From CAMCXT01 sp040403315 (lineage in GTDB: Bacteria; Bacteroidota; Bacteroidia; M30B66), in assembly GCA_040403315.1 (NCBI GenBank), contig JBBAKX010000004.1, forward strand, positions 248,001 to 312,000: a DNA stretch of 64,000 nucleotides, read 5' to 3'. Within the stretch, counting starts at the first letter, position 1; the number at the start of each line of letters is the position of its first letter. The translations under genes and the position numbers were made by a program. Under the pieces are notes generated by a model. That model was not told where the DNA came from, searched no databases, and saw only the letters and a program-made list of their open reading frames with translations. Below are positions 35,470-44,455 of this stretch, one piece after another.

Positions 35470-37539
35470 TTATCGAATCTCCGCGCCCGGATTAACAGCT
35501 TCATTCGGTTGAACAAACTTCAGTTTCCCATCTGTATCTTCTGCCATCAAAATCATCCCCTGAGACTCGATGCCGCGAATTTTTCTAGGCTCTAGGTTCA
35601 TCAACAACGACACTTGCTTTCCGATGATATTTTCTGGTTCAAAATGTTCGGCAATACCCGAAACCACGGTCCGCCTGTCGATTCCTGTATCTACCAAAAG
35701 CTTCAACAATTTATCAGCTTTAGGCACACGTTCGGCCTCGAGGATGGTTCCCACGCGGATATCCATCTTCATGAAATCATCGTAAGTAATGGCGTCTTTC
35801 ACAGGCTTATGAGAAATTTCAGCTGTTTGATGTGCTGCTTTCGATGCTTCCAATTTGGCAACTTGTGCCTCCACTTCCGCATCTTCAATTTTCTTGTACA
35901 GAATTTCAGGCAAACCTAACTGATGCAAAATTGGCAAACTGGTTACCATGAGATCGTTCCAGCCAAATTGCTCAGGCAAGTTCAACATCCGGCGAAGCCG
36001 CGCACTTGTATCGGGTAAGAAAGGCGCTAAAGCCACCGATAAACGTGCAACAATGTCGATGCTGTAAGCGATAATGCCCGCCACTTCTTCACGCTGCGTT
36101 TCAAGGTTTAGCTTCCAAGGTTGCGCATCTGCCAAGTACTTATTCCCTGCACGGGCCAAATTCAAGGTTTCGAATAAGGCCTGACGGAATTCGTATCCTT
36201 CAATCAATTCGGGCACTTTAGCGAAAATATTCGATGTAGCAGTTTCTACTTCATCAACCACTTGGAACGTTGAAGCTGGAACTTTCCCTTCAAAATACTT
36301 GTGCGTCAATACCATTACACGGTTCACGAAATTGCCCAGAATATCGGCCAATTCATTGTTCACACGTGCTTGGTAATCTTTCCAGCTAAAGTCGCTGTCT
36401 TTGGTTTCTGGAGCGATCGAGGTGAGTACATACCGCAATTCATCTCTTCGATTCGGGAAATCCTCCAAATATTCGTGCAACCAAACTGCCCAATTGCGAG
36501 AGGTTGAAATCTTTTCGCCTTCCAAATTCAGAAATTCATTTGCAGGCACATTCTCAGGTAAAATAAAATCGCCGTGCGCTTTCAAAATCGCTGGGAAAAT
36601 GATGCAATGGAATACGATATTGTCCTTCCCAATGAAATGGATCAAATTGCTTTCATCACTCTGCCACCAAGGCTTCCAGTCTTTGCCCTCGCGCTCGGCC
36701 CACTCACGTGTGGCAGAAATATAACCAATCGGAGCATCGAACCACACGTAAAGCACTTTCCCATCTTCCCCGGCTAAGGGCACTTTAACGCCCCAATCTA
36801 AATCTCTTGTAATGGCACGTGGCTGCAATCCTTGGTCTAACCACGATTTGCACTGCCCGTAAACATTCGATCTCCACTCTTCTTTCTTGGTCAACATCCA
36901 ATCGTTGATCCACTCATCTTGGTAGCGATCTAAAGCCAAGAACCAGTGTTTGGTTTGCTTTTTCACCGGTGCCAATCCGCTGAGTTTCGATTTTGGATTG
37001 ATCAAATCCGAAGGACTCAGCGACTTTCCGCACTTCTCGCACTGATCGCCGTAGGCATTTTCGTTGGCGCAATTCGGACAAGTTCCTACAATGTAACGAT
37101 CGGCCAAAAAGGTTTGCTCTTGCTCATCGAAATACTGTTCGGTAACCTGTTCGGTGAATTCGCCTTTGTTGTATAAATTGAGGAAAAACTCCTGCGCTGT
37201 TTCGTGGTGAATTGGCGCTGAAGTGCGTGAATACACATCGAACGAAATCCCAAAATCATGAAAAGCATCTCCCATCAGTTTGTGGTACTTATCTACCACA
37301 TCTTGCGGGGAAATTCCTTCGTTTCGTGCTTTTAATGTAATCGGAACGCCATGTTCATCGGAGCCACAAATAAAAAGAACGTCTTTCTCAACGAGGCGTA
37401 AAAAACGCACAAACGTATCGGCTGGAAGATAGCAGCCTGCTAAATGTCCAATGTGCACCGGTCCGTTTGCGTAAGGCAAAGCAGCGGTAACTGTGTAGCG
37501 TTTCGGTGACTTCAACGTTTCGGTTATTTCAAAAATCAA
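35470..37539 (-). CDS. metG: Methionyl-tRNA synthetase with C-terminal EMAP domain
   Basis: Charges tRNA-Met. 689 aa: class I catalytic core with HIGH (29-32), a zinc knuckle CPNCANENAYGDQCEKCG (~154-171), and the second signature KISTS in place of KMSKS (GEKISTSRN), as usual in this family. The anticodon-binding helices come next, then a fused OB/EMAP tRNA-binding domain (~580-689; DIRVGTILEAERVPKADKL, VVSGIAEHF). The start overlaps the lpd stop by 4 nt (ATGA), so it is the second gene of lpd-metG. Confidence 0.97.
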   Translation of the reverse strand: MIFEITETLKSPKRYTVTAALPYANGPVHIGHLAGCYLPADTFVRFLRLVEKDVLFICGSDEHGVPITLKARNEGISPQDVVDKYHKLMGDAFHDFGISFDVYSRTSAPIHHETAQEFFLNLYNKGEFTEQVTEQYFDEQEQTFLADRYIVGTCPNCANENAYGDQCEKCGKSLSPSDLINPKSKLSGLAPVKKQTKHWFLALDRYQDEWINDWMLTKKEEWRSNVYGQCKSWLDQGLQPRAITRDLDWGVKVPLAGEDGKVLYVWFDAPIGYISATREWAEREGKDWKPWWQSDESNLIHFIGKDNIVFHCIIFPAILKAHGDFILPENVPANEFLNLEGEKISTSRNWAVWLHEYLEDFPNRRDELRYVLTSIAPETKDSDFSWKDYQARVNNELADILGNFVNRVMVLTHKYFEGKVPASTFQVVDEVETATSNIFAKVPELIEGYEFRQALFETLNLARAGNKYLADAQPWKLNLETQREEVAGIIAYSIDIVARLSVALAPFLPDTSARLRRMLNLPEQFGWNDLMVTSLPILHQLGLPEILYKKIEDAEVEAQVAKLEASKAAHQTAEISHKPVKDAITYDDFMKMDIRVGTILEAERVPKADKLLKLLVDTGIDRRTVVSGIAEHFEPENIIGKQVSLLMNLEPRKIRGIESQGMILMAEDTDGKLKFVQPNEAVNPGAEIR

Positions 37540-38942
37540 ATGTGCAATGCACGGTTGTCGGTGGCTGCCAATGCCGCTTCACGGAACGATTCTGTAAAGG
37601 TTGGATGCGCATGCGAGATGCGGGCAATATCTTCGGCTGATGCGCGGAATTCCATCGCCACAACCGCCTCGGCAATCATATCCGCAGCGCGTGGACCAAT
37701 CATGTGAACACCCAAAATTTCATCGGTGGTTGAATCGGCCAAAACCTTGATCAATCCATCGGTATCCATACTGGCGCGCGCTCTTCCTGATGCTTTGAAA
37801 GGGAATGAACCCGATTTGTAGGCACGCTTCTGCTCTTTCAATTGTTCTTCGGTGTAACCTACAGATGCCACTTCAGGCCAAGTGTACACTACGTTTGGAA
37901 TCAACAAATGGTTGATGTGCGGATGTTGACCAACCATGTGTTCGGCTACAAAAATACCTTCCTCTTCTGCCTTGTGTGCTAACATGACACCGCGAACAAC
38001 ATCGCCAATGGCATAGATTCCGGCAACAGCAGTTTCGCAGTTTTCGTTCACTGGGATTCTTCCGCGTTCATCGGCAGCTAAACCTGCTTTTTCGAGGTTC
38101 AAACCATCGGTATAAGGGCGACGACCGGTCGAAACCAACACGTAATCGCCTTTGAGTTCAATTTCTGAGTTGTCTTTCAACGAAACAGCCTTCACTGAAG
38201 CTGTTTTTCCTTTGGTTGATGCAGCAGTTACCTTGTGTTGCATGTAGAATTCGAAACCAAGTTTTTGCAACGATTTCTGCAATTCCTTCGACAAAATACG
38301 GTCGAAAGCGCCCACAATCGCATCGGTATATTCAACAACAGAGATTTTAGCGCCTAAACGAGCATAAACAGATCCCATTTCCATCCCGATCACACCACCA
38401 CCAATAATGATCATGTGCTCAGGAACAGCTGGTAAATTCAACGCTTCGGTTGATGTAATGATGCGTTTTTTATCGATCGTTACACCCGGTACTGAAGATG
38501 GTTTTGAGCCAGTGGCGATGATCACTTTTTTCGCTTCCACTTTTTCTACCGAACCGTCGGCAGCAGTTATTACCACTACGTTTTTCGACTCGAAAGAACC
38601 ATGTCCGCGGAGCACTGAAATTTTATTTTTCTTCATCAAGTAGTCAATCCCAGCAGTAGTTTGCTTCACTACTTCATCCTTGCGTTTCACCATTTGCGGA
38701 AGATTCACCTTGAGGTTACTCAATTCGATTCCGTGTTCGGTAAACGTGTGTGCAGCATTGTGGTAGTGCTCCGATGAGTCTAACATTGCTTTCGACGGAA
38801 TACATCCAACATTTAAGCAAGTACCTCCGAGGGTGCTATATTTTTCCACCAAAGCGGTCTTCATACCAAGTTGGGCGCAGCGAATGGCTGCAACATAACC
38901 ACCGGGACCAGAACCTATAATTACTACGTCGAATGCGTTCAT
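37536..38942 (-). CDS. lpd: Dihydrolipoyl dehydrogenase (E3)
   Basis: Reoxidises dihydrolipoyl domains of pyruvate and 2-oxoglutarate dehydrogenases with NAD. 468 aa: FAD site GSGPGG (10-15), redox-active disulfide C42-x4-C47 (GGTCLNVGCIPSK), NAD site IGGGVIGMEMG, and C-terminal HAHPTFTE with the His-Glu catalytic pair. Length and motifs are canonical. It is the first gene of a two-gene operon with metG. A GC-rich, repeat-laden region lies immediately upstream. Confidence 0.97.
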   Translation of the reverse strand: MNAFDVVIIGSGPGGYVAAIRCAQLGMKTALVEKYSTLGGTCLNVGCIPSKAMLDSSEHYHNAAHTFTEHGIELSNLKVNLPQMVKRKDEVVKQTTAGIDYLMKKNKISVLRGHGSFESKNVVVITAADGSVEKVEAKKVIIATGSKPSSVPGVTIDKKRIITSTEALNLPAVPEHMIIIGGGVIGMEMGSVYARLGAKISVVEYTDAIVGAFDRILSKELQKSLQKLGFEFYMQHKVTAASTKGKTASVKAVSLKDNSEIELKGDYVLVSTGRRPYTDGLNLEKAGLAADERGRIPVNENCETAVAGIYAIGDVVRGVMLAHKAEEEGIFVAEHMVGQHPHINHLLIPNVVYTWPEVASVGYTEEQLKEQKRAYKSGSFPFKASGRARASMDTDGLIKVLADSTTDEILGVHMIGPRAADMIAEAVVAMEFRASAEDIARISHAHPTFTESFREAALAATDNRALHI

Positions 38943-39107
38943 GAGATTTTCTGTAAAATGCGGCGCAAAGTTAACTGTTTTTCGGTTTTGGGCCCCGGCC
39001 CGAAGTGCATTCGGTCTTCGATTTTCATTCGGGCGGGCCGCCGGGTGCTTCGCGGTAGTTTTCCGCTTCGATCCAAAGCTACCTAGCTGCGCCCCCTGGT
39101 CCGGGAA
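38943..39107 (-). other. GC-rich palindromic block upstream of lpd
   Basis: About 38981-39105 is much richer in G+C than its neighbours and holds several short inverted repeats: GGCCCCGGCCCGAA versus TTCGGGCGGGCC (about 38990-39042), and GGTAG versus CTACC. It codes for nothing convincing. It could be another dispersed element or a fold upstream of lpd. Confidence 0.45.
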
Positions 39108-39260
39108 CCTCTCTCCCTAACCCTCTCTCCACCTGAGAGAGGGGATTGATCTCGGTGGAGAAAGTCATCCCGTTAGAAACGGGGTGTTCTTCCAGAATCT
39201 AAAGCCCCTAATGAAAACGTGAAGCTGTTCCCTCTCCAGTGGAGAGGCTAGGGAGAGGTG
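39108..39260 (+). repeat. Dispersed repeat, copy 1
   Basis: Begins CCTCTCTCCCTAACCC and ends CTAGGGAGAGG, which are imperfect inverted ends. The middle reads TAATGAAAACGTGAAGCTG. Copy 2 starts 241 bp further on. It has an internal hairpin CCCTCTCTCC / GAGAGAGGGG. This copy lacks the 20-bp palindrome beside its left end. Confidence 0.85.
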
Positions 39261-39322
39261 TTAAGAGTCTGCTGGGAGTCCAAATAATCCTTCTAGAAAT
39301 CGACATCACTCTATGCCCCCAA

Positions 39323-39510
39323 CCTCGGACTTCAGTCTGGGTGCAACACCTCTCTCCCTAACCCCCTCTCCACCAGAGAGAGGGGACTGATCTCGGTAGC
39401 GAAAGGCATCCCTTTAGAAGTGGGGTGTTCTTCCTGAATCTAAAGTCCCTAATGAAAACGTGAAGCTGTTCCCTCTCCCGTGGAGAGGGCTAGGGAGAGG
39501 TATTTAAGAG
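39323..39510 (+). repeat. Dispersed repeat, copy 2 with palindrome
   Basis: A degenerate form of the 20-bp palindrome (CCTCGGACTTCAGTCTGGG, 39323-39341), then after 7 nt the repeat CCTCTCTCCCTAACCCC...CTAGGGAGAGG, continuing to about 39510. It shares TAATGAAAACGTGAAGCTG with copy 1. Confidence 0.85.
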
Positions 39511-39590
39511 AGGGGACTGATCACGGTAAGGAGAGGCATTTAGATGCCCACAAACTTTTCTACATAAAATCTACATCCATAAAACCCGCA

Positions 39591-39660
39591 ACCTCGAACT
39601 TCAGTCCGGGGGTAACACCTCTCACCCTAACCCTCTTCACGGGAGAGATGTTAAGAGAGG
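39591..39660 (+). repeat. Dispersed repeat, copy 3 (internally deleted)
   Basis: ACCTCGAACTTCAGTCCGGG (palindrome-like), then CCTCTCACCCTAACCCTC and directly GGGAGAGATGTTAAGAGAGG. The middle 100 or so bases of copies 1 and 2 are missing. It ends 5 nt before the stop codon of the exporter gene. Confidence 0.75.
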
Positions 39661-39665
39661 TAATC

Positions 39666-40568
39666 CTACTTTCCAGATCCTGATTTTGCTGAAGCAGGAA
39701 GTTTAGAAACCAAATAAACACCTGCAAAAACCAACAGCGCAGAAACGATCATGCGCACATCCAATTGGTCCTTTCCGATGGCAATAGCGATGGCTGCTGC
39801 TATAAATGGCTGCAAATACACGTAAGCGCTAACAACTGAAGCACTCACTGTAACCAAGGCGTAAGCATTGAGTAGGTAGGCTAAAAAGGTTGTTCCAACG
39901 ATAATGAAGCCTAAAATCAACAAAGCATTTGCGGGTGTAGTAGTCCATTCTACAATCGAAAACTCTTGCCAACCAAAAGGAAGAACCAGCAGCAGCCCTG
40001 GCAAGAAAATCCAAAACATGACAGTGATCACACGGTAGGAACGCATGAGTTTCCTCACCAAAACCAAATAAACTGAATACGCTACGGCATTGATGAAAAC
40101 GAAGAAATTTCCCAACATCACATTGTTTCCGACGGCTGTATTGTCACGACGAAGAATCAAAATGGCTGCTCCAATCAATCCAAGTAAAATCCCAATCGAT
40201 TTTGCCCACGTAATTCTTTCTTTGGCAATTATCGCTGCAGCAATTAACACCAAAATCGGATTTGCTGTGAGGATAATCGAGGCTTGGATGGGCGTAGTTA
40301 AATTCAAGCCTTCGAAAAACATGATTTGATTTACTGCAACGCCAGTCATTGCGCACAATAGGAATCGAAGCAGATCTTCTTTTTTGGGAATTTCAGGTTT
40401 AAACGACCAAAACAATCCAAACAATAAAATCGCACCCAAAACCCGCATCACAATCATTCCCGAAGGGCCGATGTACTGAGGCATTACTTCCTTCGCAAGA
40501 GAATAATTTGCACCGTAAATCAGGTTCGCGCCCAACAATGCGGCATGGGCTTTCCACTTCGAATTCAT
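39666..40568 (-). CDS. EamA/DMT family transporter
   Basis: A 300-aa inner-membrane protein of ten segments in two homologous EamA halves (each about 140 residues). The first half contains GANYSLAKEVMP and FFEGLNLTTPIQASII, the second GTTFLAYLLNAYAL and YLQPFIAAAIA. Such proteins export amino acids, nucleosides or other metabolites; the substrate cannot be read from sequence. It is a single gene with the repeat cluster on its 3' side. Confidence 0.93.
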   Translation of the reverse strand: MNSKWKAHAALLGANLIYGANYSLAKEVMPQYIGPSGMIVMRVLGAILLFGLFWSFKPEIPKKEDLLRFLLCAMTGVAVNQIMFFEGLNLTTPIQASIILTANPILVLIAAAIIAKERITWAKSIGILLGLIGAAILILRRDNTAVGNNVMLGNFFVFINAVAYSVYLVLVRKLMRSYRVITVMFWIFLPGLLLVLPFGWQEFSIVEWTTTPANALLILGFIIVGTTFLAYLLNAYALVTVSASVVSAYVYLQPFIAAAIAIAIGKDQLDVRMIVSALLVFAGVYLVSKLPASAKSGSGK

Positions 40569-40731
40569 CGCCGGCGAAGGTAAGAAAGCCTACTGTTAGA
40601 TCACCAAGTAATCCCGCCAGAGATCTGAAATTCGAGTGAATTAATTAGCTTTCACAGTTAAACTGAATTTAATTTTTAGATCGCCGAGCGGTAAATGATC
40701 AGGAAATTTCTTGACCGTTCAGCAATAAAAA

Positions 40732-40759
40732 ATGCCGCCCCGAAACATCAGAACGGCAT
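40732..40759 (-). terminator. Terminator of the GIN-domain operon
   Basis: ATGCCG (40732-40737) pairs with CGGCAT (40754-40759). On the minus strand a run of TTTTTTATT follows. Confidence 0.72.
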
Positions 40760-40800
40760 CTTCAACACAAAACATCAGGATTGAAACAGGCCTGATAAGA

Positions 40801-42261
40801 TTATCCTCCAAAACCTACAACACGCACGCCAACTGAAAACGGTGTGAGGTCGGGACCTTTAGATTTTTGGAACAAATCGGTAAGTGAATAATTCGCAAAC
40901 AGAACGAAATCTCCATATCCTAAACGAAGGGAAGCATTCACCCTGAAAGGATTCAAGTTAAATTCGTCTTTGTTGCGGCTTTTCGACTCGTCGCCATCTA
41001 CCTCAACTTTACGTTTGTTGTAAGAAGTAAATCTCCAACCTGCAGTTAAACCTGGTGAAATAAATAGTCGTTTTCCTTTTTTAATTTGATTGGTTGCGAA
41101 TGTTAAATACAATGGAGCATTCAAATAACCAATGGTAAACTTCGATTTGATATATCTCACAGAATCTTCAACTTGAAGCTGCAATGGATCTGAGTTTCCA
41201 ACCATTTTAACATTCCTATCGAATCTATAATTATTGATTTCAGCGCCAAGGCCAGTGGTTACAAAAACATTGTTCTTGATGATTTTTGCATTTACTTCCC
41301 AAATATTGAAATTCACCACAACAGATTTACCATAATTCAATCCGAAATTAGAATTCACAGAATCTAAGTCTAAACTGTTGTTTGGATTTAACCAGCCATT
41401 GATTCCTAGCTCAAAACCAGACCAAATGCTATTTGGCTTGTCTTTTTTCTTCTTTCTTTTTTCGCCTTTGTTAAATCCGTCTTTAAATCCATCCTTAAAT
41501 TCATCGGCAATGTCTTTTTCAGGATTTTCTAGTTCATTGTCGAGGATGATAATTTCCTTATTTCCTAGAGAGATGCGTGTTGTGTCGTTGCCATCAACAG
41601 AAATGGAATTCGCTTTTTTAATTTCACCTGTACCTGATGCAGTAGCGGTGAGTTCTTTTGGAGTTCCAACATGGTACAATGTTCCTGCACCCGAAACAAC
41701 TCCACTGATCTTATTGCTTGCTGCCACTTTTGCGTCACCCGTTCCCGAAACCAACACATTGGCATCCATCACACTAAATCGGCCAGCTTGAAGATCTCCA
41801 GCGCCAGTTACACGGGCTTCAATCATATCGGCACGACCAGCGAGTTTCAAATCTGATGTTCCACTTAAGCTCACATCAGCAGCCTTTCCGACAAATAAAA
41901 TGTTGCTATTTGAAGCGCCACTTAACAATACTTTAAGGTTTTCTCCTCTAAGGGTATCGGTAGTATAGATTTCTGAGGTTCCGTTAACGATAATTTCGTT
42001 GATATTTTGAGCGCCAACATATACTTGATCAACGCCTCCACTGATGAGCAAAGAATTATCGCTTACTTGTTGACTCATCATCGAAAACGACTCTGATGTT
42101 GCACTGATATAATTTTCGGTCGACTGTTTAATATACACTGTAACGTCGCCACTTACAATCAATTTATTAAAGGATTCAAGGCTTTTCTTTTCTAGACCAT
42201 CATTCTGAGCAAATGCGCCCAAAGAGATCATTAAGGCTGAAAAAAGTGCTATCGTTTTCAT
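40801..42261 (-). CDS. GIN-domain (DUF2807) protein with C-terminal barrel-like domain
   Basis: 486 aa from the ATG at 42261, which begins the signal peptide MKTIALFSALMISLGAFAQ; an upstream Met at 42300 adds 13 residues that are not signal-like. Residues ~25-230 are a right-handed beta-helix-like GIN domain with repeated GSGT/SGTGD turns (VSGTGDAKVAASNKI, SLSGTSDLKLAG). A Lys/Asp-rich linker (GEKRKKKKDKPN) leads to a C-terminal region (~290-486) with alternating hydrophobics and a barrel-like end (FSVGVRVVGFGG). Likely outer-membrane or periplasmic. It is the last gene of the sigma/anti-sigma operon. Confidence 0.84.
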   Translation of the reverse strand: MKTIALFSALMISLGAFAQNDGLEKKSLESFNKLIVSGDVTVYIKQSTENYISATSESFSMMSQQVSDNSLLISGGVDQVYVGAQNINEIIVNGTSEIYTTDTLRGENLKVLLSGASNSNILFVGKAADVSLSGTSDLKLAGRADMIEARVTGAGDLQAGRFSVMDANVLVSGTGDAKVAASNKISGVVSGAGTLYHVGTPKELTATASGTGEIKKANSISVDGNDTTRISLGNKEIIILDNELENPEKDIADEFKDGFKDGFNKGEKRKKKKDKPNSIWSGFELGINGWLNPNNSLDLDSVNSNFGLNYGKSVVVNFNIWEVNAKIIKNNVFVTTGLGAEINNYRFDRNVKMVGNSDPLQLQVEDSVRYIKSKFTIGYLNAPLYLTFATNQIKKGKRLFISPGLTAGWRFTSYNKRKVEVDGDESKSRNKDEFNLNPFRVNASLRLGYGDFVLFANYSLTDLFQKSKGPDLTPFSVGVRVVGFGG

Positions 42262-42330
42262 AAGGCTTTCTGATTTGATTCTGACCTTAGAGTTTGGCAC
42301 ACTCTAGATTGTTACAGAATCGGTAAATAA

Positions 42331-43614
42331 TTATTTCTGCGGCGACCGTGAATAACCCAAACCTCCTATACTGAAGCCTGTTACACGATTTCCTTTTTCG
42401 GTTTTTTCTCGTTCAACGCGGATAGATCCATTCGAAATACGTTCCAATCCTTTGAAACTGGTCTCGGTAAAACCATCTCTGCGAATCACCTCTAAAGGTT
42501 CTTCTATCGAAATATCTTGTCGCTTCAAGTACTTCCGGATACGCTTTAAAACAAACGATCCACGAGAAAGTTCTGTCGAATAACCTTCTGGATCTTCAAC
42601 AAAAGCAGTGCTTATATTTTGCTGCATCAACAAGTCTTGAGGTTTCATGGCCATGTACTCAGTATTTAGTTGAAACGGCAATTCGATCGGAGTTTGTTTG
42701 TTCGCCAAGCCGGCCAAATCGGGCTGTGTAAGCCTTTCAACAGATTCTACTTTACGTTTTTTCAACGGTGAGCGCTCGTTTGCCATCGGTTGATTGGACG
42801 GCTCGGGCTGAACGACATCTTCGTACTTCAACGGTTTTTCTGCTTTCTCCAAACTGTTCGATGGCCTTACAACAGCAGAAGTATCTGGATTTTGTGACGC
42901 CAATCCCGAACTTCCACTTTTGCTTCCATCTAGAATGAAGAACAATCCAACCAACGCTGCAACAGATGCTGCGGCGGCAAACCTGAACCACATCGGAACC
43001 AATCTTCCACCCGCTTTTCTGTACAAAGCATCTTTTGACTCAAACGACTCTAATGAAGCATTCAATTTTGTAAGCTGAAATGCGGCCCACTGTTTCTTGT
43101 ATTCTCCACTCGAGGCAATCAATACATCCAACTGCGCTTGCTCAGATGCTGTAATCTCTCCTTCCAATGCTGCAACTGCCAATTCATCGAAGGTTTTTTG
43201 AGGAACAAGCGACCGATACAAATCAGCCTTGTTCTCAATCGTGATCGCAGGAGCTTGAAGTTTAGTCAATTGAAAGGCTTTCCAAGTTTTTTCAAAAGAT
43301 GGAATCGAAGCCACAAGTTCATTTAACTGTTCAACTTCTATTTGAGTCGCATCACCTTCTAAAACTTTCACCGCCAATTCATCGAACTGATTTAAGTCGA
43401 TCGTTTCAGGTTTCTTTAAAAAATCGAATTGCCCCGTCCGGGGAAGGATCTCATCTGGAGTTACAGTGATGTCCTGAATACCATCGATATCAACTTCCAA
43501 CGCCGGATTGGCTTCAAGAAAAAGCATGAGCTCAGCGATATCTGACTCACTCAAATTCCCTTCGACATAATCGAGGAGAAACGCTTCATAATTGTGGATA
43601 TTGATCTTCATCAC
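42331..43614 (-). CDS. Anti-sigma-like membrane protein with three tandem cytoplasmic modules
   Basis: 427 aa. The N-terminal ~200 residues hold three copies of one helical module: 9-44 (YEAFLLDYVEGNLSESDI), 77-119 (FDELAVKVLEGDAT...WKAFQLTKL) and 142-184 (FDELAVAALEGEIT...WAAFQLTKL). One transmembrane helix (209-228) is followed by a ~195-residue region, probably periplasmic, with conserved-looking basic patches and the end GLGYSRSPQK. The arrangement is that of a sigma-sequestering membrane protein, and its start overlaps the sigma-factor stop (ATGA), with a second Met one codon later. An anti-sigma role is inferred from layout. Confidence 0.83.
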   Translation of the reverse strand: MMKINIHNYEAFLLDYVEGNLSESDIAELMLFLEANPALEVDIDGIQDITVTPDEILPRTGQFDFLKKPETIDLNQFDELAVKVLEGDATQIEVEQLNELVASIPSFEKTWKAFQLTKLQAPAITIENKADLYRSLVPQKTFDELAVAALEGEITASEQAQLDVLIASSGEYKKQWAAFQLTKLNASLESFESKDALYRKAGGRLVPMWFRFAAAASVAALVGLFFILDGSKSGSSGLASQNPDTSAVVRPSNSLEKAEKPLKYEDVVQPEPSNQPMANERSPLKKRKVESVERLTQPDLAGLANKQTPIELPFQLNTEYMAMKPQDLLMQQNISTAFVEDPEGYSTELSRGSFVLKRIRKYLKRQDISIEEPLEVIRRDGFTETSFKGLERISNGSIRVEREKTEKGNRVTGFSIGGLGYSRSPQK

Positions 43615-44099
43615 GCAACTAAATCTGTAGCAACAAGGTAATTCTTGAGGGTTACTCTTGCTCTAAATATGTACACTTTCACTTGACTCTCGGTGAGCCC
43701 TGTGATATCTCCAATTTCTTTGTAACTGTAGCCTTCATAATCGCGAAGCATCACAACAGATCGCTGATCATCGGGCAGTTTTGCGATCGCCTCATCGAGT
43801 ACTTTACGTAAGTCAAATTCAGGCTTCGATTCTTCTACTGGCACGATGTGCAAGGTATTATCAATTGGACTGGTTCGACTCTTTTTGCGGATCCGCTCCA
43901 GCATGATTCTGTATGCCGTAGTGAATAAATAAGATTTACCCTTTTCGAAAGGAACTTCGGCTGCTTTGAGCCAAACCTTTTCGAAGGCATCTTGTACCAC
44001 ATCGCGCGCATCATCTTGATCGCGGATATTTTTGACAATGAATCGGAACAAGGCATCCGAATGAAGGTCAACACATTTATTATATTCAGCTACGGTCAC
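43611..44099 (-). CDS. ECF-type RNA polymerase sigma factor
   Basis: 162 aa. Sigma region 2 (LFRFIVKNIRDQDDARDVVQDAFEKVWLKA) binds core polymerase and the -10 region, and region 4 (LPDDQRSVVMLRDYEGYSYKEIGDITGLTESQVKVYIFRARVTLK) binds the -35 region. There is no region 1.1 or 3, as expected for group 4 sigma factors. It is the first gene of sigma/anti-sigma/GIN and overlaps the second by 4 nt. It probably responds to envelope state, by analogy with such operons. A repeat copy lies in its upstream region. Confidence 0.93.
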   Translation of the reverse strand: MTVAEYNKCVDLHSDALFRFIVKNIRDQDDARDVVQDAFEKVWLKAAEVPFEKGKSYLFTTAYRIMLERIRKKSRTSPIDNTLHIVPVEESKPEFDLRKVLDEAIAKLPDDQRSVVMLRDYEGYSYKEIGDITGLTESQVKVYIFRARVTLKNYLVATDLVA

Positions 44100-44455
44100 A
44101 CGCTGAGGTTTTGTTCGGGCCTAAGAGATAGTATCTATGTGCAAAGTTACAGTGTGCTGAATTTTTTTTCATTTTTTTTTCGCACCTCTCCCTAACCCCC
44201 TCCACGGGAGAGGGAACTGCTTTACGTTTTACACAGGGCTTTACTATATAAACAGTACAAACCCCACTCGTAAGTGGATGCCCATCGCTGCCGGGATCAG
44301 TCCCCTCTCTCTGGTGGAGAGAGGGCTAGGGAGAGAGGTGTTGCCCTCGGACTGAAGTCCGAGGTTGCGGTGAGTAATGATTTAGAGTTTTGGGAAGAAT
44401 GGGGGTGTGACCTCTGAGCGAGGCCTGTCACACATTAATTCCTTAACCTTCACTG
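44100..44455 (+). other. Intergenic region, 356 bp, holding an inverted repeat copy
   Basis: Contains the inverted copy 4 (44185-44364). Outside it, poly-T/poly-A stretches and about 90 nt near 44365-44455 show no gene. Confidence 0.6.
44185..44364 (-). repeat. Dispersed repeat, copy 4 (inverted) with intact palindrome
   Basis: CCTCTCCCTAACCCCC at 44185, GATCAGTCCCCTCTCTCTGG in the middle, and GGCTAGGGAGAGAGGTG ending at 44340, then the 20-bp palindrome at 44345-44364. This is the reverse complement of the layout of copy 2: palindrome next to the CCTCTCTCCC end, and the same inner motifs. Confidence 0.85.

Noticed and set aside
35470..37539. KISTS in place of KMSKS as a broken MetRS
   Set aside because: This variant is tolerated in related class I synthetases, and the rest of the enzyme is intact.
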